DNA of 64,000 nt, from positions 62,001 to 126,000 of the forward strand of contig WNDS01000006.1 of the NCBI GenBank assembly GCA_009912235.1, in the 5' to 3' direction. Below are positions 54,862-64,000 of the stretch, piece after piece. Numbering within the stretch: the stretch's first letter is position 1; the number at the start of each line of letters is the position of its first letter. A program made the translations under genes and the position numbers. The notes under the pieces were generated by a model that saw only the letters and a program-made list of their open reading frames with translations, did no database searches and was not told the DNA's origin. This stretch comes from Stenotrophomonas maltophilia. GTDB lineage: Bacteria; Pseudomonadota; Gammaproteobacteria; Xanthomonadales; Xanthomonadaceae.

Positions 54862-56385
54862 ATGCACGTACACCACCTGAAGCTGGCCGGGTTGCTGGCC
54901 AGCGCGTTGCTGGCCGGCTGCAGCGCCGCACCTGCGCCGGAGGCCGGCCTGGATGCCGCCGCCGGCCGCCGCCAGGGTCAGATCGATTTCCAGCCCTGCA
55001 CGCTGACCAGCACCCAGGCCAGCGCCAATGTCGAGGCCCTGTGCGGCACCCTGCAGGTGCCGGAGAACCGGCAGGCGCCGGAGGGGCGCAGGATTTCCCT
55101 GCGCATCGCCTGGCTGGAGGCCGGTGACAGCGGCAATGCAGCGCCCGACCCGGTGTTCTTCCTGGCCGGTGGACCGGGCCAGGCCGCCACCGAAGTGGCC
55201 TTCGTGGTGTGCAGCGCACTGCGCCAGGTGCGCAAGCAGCGCGACATCTTCCTGGTCGACCAGCGTGGTACCGGCGGCTCCAACCCGCTGACCTGCCAGG
55301 ACGCGCAGGGCAAGGAACTGCCGTTCGACGAGGAGGCCGCACCCAGCGAAGCCCTGCTGCGTGACTACGCACAGCGCTGCGCCACCTCGCTGCAGGGCCG
55401 TGCCGACCCGCGCTTCTACACCACCGGCGAAGCCAACGCCGATCTGGACGACGTGCGCAAGGCGCTGGGGGCGGACAAGGTCAACCTGGTCGGCGTGTCC
55501 TATGGCACGCGCGTGGCCCAGCGCTACGCGGGCACCTACCCGCAGCACACGCGCAGCGTGGTGATCGACGGCGTGGCGCCCAACGACCGGGTGGTCGGCG
55601 GCGATTTCGCCAACACCTTCGAGAACGCCATCGCCCTGCAGTCCGCGCAGTGCCGCAAGGATGCCGCCTGCAGCAAGCGCTTCCCCACCGACACGCGCGC
55701 ACAGCTGCGCAGCGTGGTGGACACCCTGCGCCGCGCACCGGTCAGCGTCGATTACCGCGACCCAGGCACCAATGCACCGCGCCAGGATGTGCTGACCCCG
55801 GACAGAGTGGTGGGGCTGGCGTTTGCGTTCTCCTACGTGCCGCAGCTGTCCTCGCTGCTGCCGCTGGTGCTGGACGAAGCCGTACAAGGCCGCTACGCCC
55901 AACTGGCTTCGCTGGCCCGCGGTGCCACCCGCACCATGGGCTTCCAGATCAACCGCGGCATGCAGTGGTCGGTGATCTGCAGCGAAGATGCACCGCGCTA
56001 CCAGCCGCCGGCCGACAACGGCGACCAGCTGGTCGGGCCGGAAGTGGCGCGCGCGTTCTTCGCCGCCTGCCCGGTGTGGCCGCACCAGACCGCACCGGCA
56101 GCGGCCGCCGTACCGCTGCACAGCGATGCGCCGCCGCTGCTGCTTTCCGGCGAACTGGACCCGGTCACGCCGCCGCGCTATGCCGAACAGGTCGTAGCCA
56201 ACCTGCCGCATGTCCGCGCGCTGCTGGCCCGCGGCCAGGGCCACGGCACGCTGTCGGCCGGCAGCATGCCGCGCCTGGTGGGCCAGTTCATCGACACCAC
56301 CGATGCCAAGGCGCTGGATGCCAGCTGCCTGGACACGCTGAGCACCGTGCCGGCGTTCACCTCGTTCAATGGATGGGAACCATGA
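54862..56385 (+). CDS. Alpha/beta-hydrolase lipoprotein of the TAP (tripeptidyl aminopeptidase) type
   Basis: A 507-residue predicted lipoprotein: lipobox LLAGC. Core: FFLAGGPGQAATE (oxyanion region), FLVDQRGTGGSNP, nucleophile GVSYGT, acid in LLSGELDPVTPP and His in ARGQGHGTLS; the last two lie in the TAP C-terminal domain. Probably cleaves short peptides or esters in the periplasm. ATG 54862. Its stop overlaps the ABC ATPase start (ATGA), so it is co-expressed with the exporter. Confidence 0.87.
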   Translation: MHVHHLKLAGLLASALLAGCSAAPAPEAGLDAAAGRRQGQIDFQPCTLTSTQASANVEALCGTLQVPENRQAPEGRRISLRIAWLEAGDSGNAAPDPVFFLAGGPGQAATEVAFVVCSALRQVRKQRDIFLVDQRGTGGSNPLTCQDAQGKELPFDEEAAPSEALLRDYAQRCATSLQGRADPRFYTTGEANADLDDVRKALGADKVNLVGVSYGTRVAQRYAGTYPQHTRSVVIDGVAPNDRVVGGDFANTFENAIALQSAQCRKDAACSKRFPTDTRAQLRSVVDTLRRAPVSVDYRDPGTNAPRQDVLTPDRVVGLAFAFSYVPQLSSLLPLVLDEAVQGRYAQLASLARGATRTMGFQINRGMQWSVICSEDAPRYQPPADNGDQLVGPEVARAFFAACPVWPHQTAPAAAAVPLHSDAPPLLLSGELDPVTPPRYAEQVVANLPHVRALLARGQGHGTLSAGSMPRLVGQFIDTTDAKALDASCLDTLSTVPAFTSFNGWEP

Positions 56386-57128
56386 TCGTCGCCGACACCC
56401 TGCACAAGGCATTCAACACCCGCACCGGCCGCGTCCAGGCCGTGGCCGACGTCGGCTTCCGTGCCGAGGATGGCCAGATCACCGGCCTGCTGGGCCCCAA
56501 CGGTGCCGGCAAGACCACCACCATGCGCATTCTCTACACGCTGATGCAGCCGGACAGCGGGAGCATCCATGTGGACGGCATCGATGCGGCGGCCCAGCCG
56601 CTGGAAGTGCGCCGCCACCTGGGTGTGCTGCCCGACGCGCGTGGCGTCTACAAGCGGCTGACCGCACGCGAGAACATCGCCTACTTCGGCCAGCTGCACG
56701 GGCTCAGCGACGCGCGCATCCGCGAACGCACCGAGCTGCTGTCGTATGCGCTGGACATGGGCGACATCCTCGACCGCCAGACCGACGGCTTCTCGCAGGG
56801 CCAGCGCACCAAGACCGCCATCGCGCGCGCACTGGTGCATGACCCGCGCAACGTCATCCTGGACGAGCCGACCAACGGCCTGGACGTGATGACAACGCGT
56901 GCGCTGCGGCGTTTCCTGCTGGGCCTGCGCGACGAAGGGCGCTGCGTGATCCTGTCCAGTCACATCATGCAGGAGGTGGCCGCGCTGTGTGACCACATCG
57001 TCATCATCGCCAAGGGCACCGTGATGGCCGCCGGCAGCGCCGACGCGCTGCGCACGCAGGCCGGCGAGACCAACCTGGAAGACGCCTTCGTCAAACTGAT
57101 CGGCAGCGAAGAGGGACTGCACGCATGA
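56382..57128 (+). CDS. ABC transporter ATP-binding protein (NatA-like)
   Basis: A 248-residue ATPase: Walker A GPNGAGKTT, signature FSQGQRTKT, Walker B VILDEPTNGLD, switch His in LSSHIMQEVAALCDHIV. NatA-type sodium exporters share this layout, but the substrate is not certain. ATG overlaps the upstream hydrolase stop and its own stop overlaps the permease start (both ATGA), giving a three-gene coupled operon. Confidence 0.88.
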   Translation: MIVADTLHKAFNTRTGRVQAVADVGFRAEDGQITGLLGPNGAGKTTTMRILYTLMQPDSGSIHVDGIDAAAQPLEVRRHLGVLPDARGVYKRLTARENIAYFGQLHGLSDARIRERTELLSYALDMGDILDRQTDGFSQGQRTKTAIARALVHDPRNVILDEPTNGLDVMTTRALRRFLLGLRDEGRCVILSSHIMQEVAALCDHIVIIAKGTVMAAGSADALRTQAGETNLEDAFVKLIGSEEGLHA

Positions 57129-58285
57129 GCTTTGCCACCCTGATCACGGTGATGCGCAAGGAACTGCGCGACATCTCCCGCGACCGCCGTACGCTGGCCC
57201 TGACCCTGCTGCTGGGGCCGCTGCTGTACCCGATCCTGCTGCTGGGCATGGGCAAGCTCGCCGAAAGCCGGGTCAAGACCCAGATCGAACAACCGCTGTC
57301 CATTCCCACCATCGGCGCCGAGCACGCACCGAACCTGGTGCGGTTCCTGGCCGCGCAGGGGCTCAACACCGCCAAGGCGCCGAAGGACCTGACCGTCGCC
57401 ATCCGCTCGCAGGAGATCGACGTGGCGCTGCGCATCAGCGATGACTTCGGCGAGAACTGGGCCGCAGGACGCCCGGCGCTGGTCGAAGTGATCCGCGACA
57501 GCACGCGGCGTGCCGGCGAAGTACCCACCGCACGGCTGCAGGCCGCGCTGCAGGCCTACAACGGTCAGGTCGGCACGCTGCGGCTGATGGCACGCGGGCT
57601 GGATGCACAGGTCGCGCGGCCGCTGGACGTCGGCAGCCAGGACCTGGCCACCGCCGAAGCCAAGCGCGGCATCCTGCTGTCGATGCTGCTGCCGGTGCTG
57701 CTGACGCTGACCTCGTTCGTCGGCGGTGCCAACCTGGTGATGGATGCCACCGCCGGTGAGCGCGAGCGGCAGTCGCTGGAGCCTTTGCTGGCCACGCCGG
57801 CGTTGCGCAGCGCCATCGTCAGCGGCAAGATCGCCGCCGCCTGCGTGGTCGGTTTCATCTCGCTGCTGCTGACCCTGCTGGCGTTCAAGGTGAGTGCGCA
57901 GATCGCCCCGGGCAACATCGGCCGCCAGTTCAACATGGGTCTGCTGTCGATGCTGCAGATGCTGCTGATCGGCACCTCGCTGCTGACCTTCCTGTCGGCC
58001 AGCGCCAAGAGCATGAAGGAAGCGCAGAGCCACATGACCTGGCTGGTGCTGCTGCCGATGCTGCCGGGCTACGCGCTGATGGCCTACCCGCTGAAGAGCG
58101 AGATCTGGCAGTACGCCATTCCGTTCCTGGCGTAGAACCAGATGCTGCTGAAGGTGATCCGCCATGAAGCGGTCAGCCCTTCGGTCTGGGGCGTGTACCT
58201 GCTGGCCAGCGTCGGCCTGGCCGCGCTGCTGTGGCTTGCCGCCGTGCGCCGTTACCACAACGAGCGGCTGGCGATTTCGGGTTGA
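57125..58285 (+). pseudogene. ABC-2 transporter permease (NatB-like), interrupted by TAG
   Basis: A 386-codon permease: LITVMRKELRDISRDRRTL, a large extracytoplasmic loop, LSMLLPVLLTLTSFVGGAN, ATAGERERQSLEPLLATP and several C-terminal helices. Codon 337 (58133-58135) is TAG in YAIPFLA-stop-NQMLLKVIRHE, where the family has Gln (CAG to TAG). The frame continues to TGA 58283-58285. As written the last ~50 residues, including the final helix (LLASVGLAALLWLAAV), are lost. Confidence 0.86.
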
Positions 58286-58736
58286 GCCACCAGCATATTG
58301 GTACGCCCGGCCACCACGCGTGGCCAGGCATTACCGCACCAGAACGTTGCCGCCGGACACACACCCGCTGACCCACCGAAGGGGTAGTGCCGGCCGTTGG
58401 CCGGCAATCGCGTGGTGCCGGGCAATGTCGGGTTGCCGGCCAACGGCCGGCACTACCAGAGCAGTTCTGCGCGCGGTTCCAGGCAACGACGCACCGGCAG
58501 ACCCACCGAAGGGGGCCGACGCGCGCTTCCAGGCAACGACGCACCGGCAGACCCACCGAAAGGGGTAGTGCCGGCCGTTGGCCGGCAACCACGCGATGCC
58601 GGGCAATACCGGCTCGCCCGCCAACAGCCACCACAACCAGCGGCCTTGGCGCAAAACCACAAACAATTGGCGAAGTTGCGGCAATCCGCCAGCGCGGGCG
58701 GGAGGACACTAGGCTCTTTCCCATCGGAGTTCCCCC
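58286..58736. other. Repeat-rich intergenic region
   Basis: 451 bases without a gene, dominated by SMAG REPs and 40-bp direct repeats (see 58364-58588). The last ~80 bases upstream of 58737 contain the promoter region and the GGAG ribosome-binding site of the next gene. Confidence 0.6.
58364..58588. repeat. Compound block of SMAG REPs and 40-bp direct repeats
   Basis: Three GTAGTGCCGGCCGTTGGCCG-type REPs: 58384-58407 (plus), 58433-58456 (inverted, giving a long hairpin with the first) and ~58565-58588 (plus). Between them a 40-bp sequence beginning GCGCGGTTCCAGGCAACGAC occurs at 58471-58510 and again at 58521-58560 with one difference. Its right end, ACCCACCGAA, also precedes the first REP, so the repeating unit includes REP plus flank. 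Confidence 0.85.
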
Positions 58737-58990
58737 ATGCAACCCCAGGATATCCTTCCCGATCAGCAGGACCACGTGCAGGTCGACGGCGTCACCGTGC
58801 GCAAGGGCAGCGTCGGCGCCTTCATCGCCACTGCACGGCTGTGGCAGGACCCGGCCACCGACGCCGCCACCCATGCCGCGGCCGAAGCCGACCTGCGCGC
58901 CCTGCTGCCGGGCCTGCATGCCATCGGCCTGTTCCAGCTGATGGCCGCGCGTGACCGGCCCTGCTGCGGCTGATCGAAACCGCCGGCTGA
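58737..58990 (+). pseudogene. Small DUF7709-like protein with C-terminal frameshift
   Basis: About 84 codons. N-terminal QVDGVTVRKGSVGAFIATARLW and AEADLRALLPGLHAIGLFQLM look like the DUF7709 type (unknown function). After ATGGCCGCGCGTGAC, one missing base at 58956-58958 sends the frame to an early TGA at 58971-58973. Restoring it gives ALLRLIETAG and a TGA at 58988-58990. The effect is small (the last ~10 residues), so the product may still fold. Confidence 0.58.
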
Positions 58991-58996
58991 AACGCA

Positions 58997-59021
58997 CAGG
59001 GCCCGGATCAACCGGGCCCTG
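58997..59021. terminator. Bidirectional hairpin between convergent genes
   Basis: AGGGCCCGG / CCGGGCCCT, a perfect 9-bp stem with a 5-base loop, but no U tract on either side. Probably ends transcripts from both sides. Confidence 0.5.
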
Positions 59022-59066
59022 GCGTTGCGGCAGACGGGCCACAGCGTGGCCCATAGCGCGGGTTGC

Positions 59067-60080
59067 TCAACTGCTGGGTTCGAACACCAGCGTACGGCGG
59101 GTGGTGACCGGCGCGCCGACCGGCTCGAAGCGCCAGCGCTTTACTGCGTTCAACGCCTCACGGTCGAAGATGCGCGCCGGCGTCGAACGCAGCACGCGCG
59201 AGTTGATCACCGACCCGTCGGTCCCGACCGTGATTTCCACCAGCACTTCGCCCGAGGTGCCCACACGCAGCGCGTCGGACGGATAGCACGGTGCCGGGGT
59301 GCTGACCGGGCGCAGGCTCGGTGCGGCGGCGGCCGGGGCCTGGCGTGCGGCAGCGGCCTGCTGGGCAGCGGCAGCCTGCTGGCGGGCCTCTGCTTCGCGG
59401 CGTGCCGCTGCCTGGCTTTCGGCGTCCTGGCGTTCGCTGTCGCGCCGCGCGGCATCCTGCTGCGCCGCGATCTGCTGGGCCGCACCGGCCTCACGCGTAC
59501 GCTGCTCGGCCAGCCGCTGTTGCTCGGCCTGCTGGCGGGTGCGGTTCTCGGCGTCCTTGCGGGCCTGTTCCGATTCGTCCTGGGTGCGCTTGGCGGCGTT
59601 CTGCTGGGCCTTGGCCAGGCCTTCCTTCAGGCGCGGCAGCGCCGGTGCCGACGGGTCCATCTTCTCGATCAGCGCCACCAGGCGCTGGGCCTCGGTGAAG
59701 TCTTCGCGGCCCAGGTGCTGTTCGGCGGCGATCAGCGTGTAGGGCAGCAGATCGGTCAGCGCACTCTTCACCGACGCATCGTCGGGGGTCTTGTCACGCA
59801 GTGCCAGGTAGTACTCGATGGCGTTGTCGCCGGCCGGTGCGTACATGCGGTTTTCGCGCAGGGCCTGGCTGGCCGATTCGCGCAGCTGCTCGGTGCCCAT
59901 CGACTGCACCTTGGCCGCCACCACCGGCGCTGCCGGTGCAGTGGCCGCTGCCGTCGAAGGTGCGGTGCCGTCAGCGGCGGCAGGCGTGGCGTCTTCCTTG
60001 CCGGAACAGGCGGCCAGCGCGAGTGCCAGGGCCACCGGCAGCCATCGGCGCGCGGCAACATGGATGTTCACGTGCGACAT
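59067..60080 (-). CDS. TonB-like energy-transducing lipoprotein
   Basis: A 337-residue protein. Signal peptide with lipobox LAAC (Cys ~22), a tetratricopeptide-like helical segment (SALTDLLPYTLIAAEQHLGR, REDFTEAQRLVALIEKMD), a long charged coiled coil (~140-245, rich in AEQQRLAEQR and RREAEARQQ), and a C-terminal TonB_C fold (VGTSGEVLVEITVGTDGSV, then VLRSTPARIFDREALNAVKR). TonB normally has a transmembrane anchor; a lipid anchor here is unusual. ATG 60080 follows GGGGAGAAAG. Confidence 0.85.
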   Translation of the reverse strand: MSHVNIHVAARRWLPVALALALAACSGKEDATPAAADGTAPSTAAATAPAAPVVAAKVQSMGTEQLRESASQALRENRMYAPAGDNAIEYYLALRDKTPDDASVKSALTDLLPYTLIAAEQHLGREDFTEAQRLVALIEKMDPSAPALPRLKEGLAKAQQNAAKRTQDESEQARKDAENRTRQQAEQQRLAEQRTREAGAAQQIAAQQDAARRDSERQDAESQAAARREAEARQQAAAAQQAAAARQAPAAAAPSLRPVSTPAPCYPSDALRVGTSGEVLVEITVGTDGSVINSRVLRSTPARIFDREALNAVKRWRFEPVGAPVTTRRTLVFEPSS

Positions 60081-60250
60081 CTTTCTCCCCTCTAGAGACG
60101 ACGATACGACGGGCCCGTGCGCATGGCCGCGGGCGGCAACCCAAGGCGTTCCCCGACGCCCGGGCTGCAACGGCGAGAATGCAATCTAGCATCCCCGCGC
60201 GGCCGGTGGGCAGAGAGCCCGGGCGGTACCCCACCGCCGGGCCGCCGGCC

Positions 60251-60880
60251 TCAGTGGGCGTCGGCCTTGTCGTGGCTCTTGGACATCAGCTTGTCGGTCC
60301 AGGCGATGCCGATGGCCGACAGGATGAACACGCAGTGGATGATGGTCTGCCACAACATGCCGTCGGCAGTCATGGTGGTGCACGTGTCGGCACCTGCACC
60401 GTAGAAGCTGGTAGAGGCCGACGATGCCGCCGCGGCCCACTGCTCCGGCTTGCACAGCGGCAGGCCGCCCAGCGCGCTGGTGGCGATGAAGGTCTTCAGC
60501 AGGTGGATCGAGGAAATGCCGATGATCGCCATCGCCAGCTTCACCTTCAGCACGCTGGCGTTGACGTGGCTCAGCTATTCCGGCTGGTCCGGGTGGCCCT
60601 CCAGGCGCAGGCGCGAGACGAAGGTTTCATAGCCACCGACGATGACCATCACCAGCAGGTTTGAAATCATCACCACGTCGATCAGGCCCAGCACGATCAG
60701 CATGATCTGCTGTTCACCCATCGACACCGAATGCGAGATCAGGTGCCACAGTTCCTTGCCGAACAGGAACACGTAGACGCACTGCGCCACGATCAGGCCC
60801 AGGTACAGGGGCAGCTGCAGCCAGCGCGAGGCGAAGATCAGCGTGGACAACGGGGACAGGGGCGGGCGGTTTGCACTCAT
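60251..60880 (-). pseudogene. UPF0114 (YqhA-like) membrane protein, interrupted by TAG
   Basis: A 209-codon inner-membrane protein of the TIGR00645/YqhA family: [40 protein letters not shown], and C-terminal [20 protein letters not shown]. Codon 102 (60575-60577, plus strand) is TAG in [21 protein letters not shown]. coli YqhA has Trp here (NWLGKMDATSLK), so TGG to TAG. Frame otherwise complete. Function not established. Confidence 0.86.
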
Positions 60881-60992
60881 ACGGAGGATGCTGCGTTGCG
60901 GGGAAGCGGCGAGGTTACCGGCCCGCCATGACGGTGCCAAGCCAACCGACGCACTAGACTGGGGACTTTCCTGAACAAGCCGAGCCGACGCC

Positions 60993-64000
<3,008 letters not shown>

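Noticed and set aside
58364..58588. CRISPR array
   Set aside because: Only two 40-bp copies with a 10-base spacing, mixed with inverted REPs and no cas genes nearby.
6194..60880. TAG recoding or amber suppression as a genetic code change
   Set aside because: TAG replaces Gln at some sites and Trp at another, TGA stops and frameshifts co-occur, and kefB/C-like naturally ends in TAG. High CAG usage plus C-to-T change already predicts an excess of TAG.

Overview
The window is about 64 kb of very GC-rich (roughly two-thirds G+C), gene-dense chromosomal DNA. It belongs to a member of the Xanthomonadaceae, almost certainly a Stenotrophomonas of the S. maltophilia complex. Three things support this. 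GTAG-headed palindromic REP elements of the SMAG type lie between genes. The last gene encodes the S9 dipeptidyl aminopeptidase IV with Ser610 and Asp685 at the positions I recall for the S. maltophilia enzyme. The gene set (DUF2782 lipoprotein/polA, an sX13-like RNA after polA, YcgL, an AA10 chitinolytic protein, S9 peptidases) is Xanthomonad-like. I see no rRNA, tRNA, transposase, prophage or CRISPR array.

Layout. 1-6.7 kb: end of uvrD, a small phosphatase, a DUF695 gene between 19-bp direct repeats, a universal stress protein with an Anr/Fnr-type box, DUF2782 lipoprotein divergent from polA, a C-rich-loop small RNA (sX13-like), and a broken yetF. 6.7-14.2 kb (minus strand): hemF between two Cys-rich secreted paralogues, a broken membrane protein, a NUDIX hydrolase coupled to an S9 peptidase. 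14.3-24.3 kb: DUF4279, a small membrane protein, an ECF sigma factor with a tiny membrane partner, a cyanide-insensitive-type quinol oxidase operon (both subunits broken), YcgL, a giant ankyrin protein (frameshifted), and a CPA2 cation/proton antiporter (nonsense). 24.3-33.3 kb: mgtE, a Pat-type acetyltransferase fused to an ADP-forming CoA ligase, YbjQ, an alpha/beta hydrolase, dkgB, and an MFS exporter divergent from a LysR regulator. 33.4-48.1 kb: an interrupted chemoreceptor, an Rrf2 regulator coupled to a thioredoxin-reductase-like flavoprotein, SulP/ParB-like, an aldo-keto reductase with Asn at the catalytic His position, a secreted methyltransferase-like protein, rluE, hrpB, tatD, an epimerase/panE pair. 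48.3-64 kb: yadGH, fpr, a chitin-active AA10 protein, a diguanylate cyclase, two hydrolases, an ABC exporter operon, a repeat block, a TonB-like lipoprotein, UPF0114, yfcG-like GST and DPP IV (cut by the window edge).

The most striking property is the density of lesions in otherwise well-conserved genes: 10 in-frame stops (8 TAG, 2 TGA), 6 frameshifts and one lost ATG, touching 15 of about 60 genes. Among the intact genes whose terminators were read, only one natural stop is TAG. Where the original residue can be inferred, the nonsense changes are C:G to T:A transitions. Mutation accumulation, DNA damage or consensus/sequencing error are all compatible; stop-codon recoding is less so, because at least two different amino acids (Gln, Trp) were replaced and frameshifts co-occur.

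Convergent gene junctions nearly always carry a palindrome, either a SMAG REP or a second family built on a GGGGTCAGATCCCTTT-type inverted repeat (six copies). These elements appear to serve as the local transcription boundaries.
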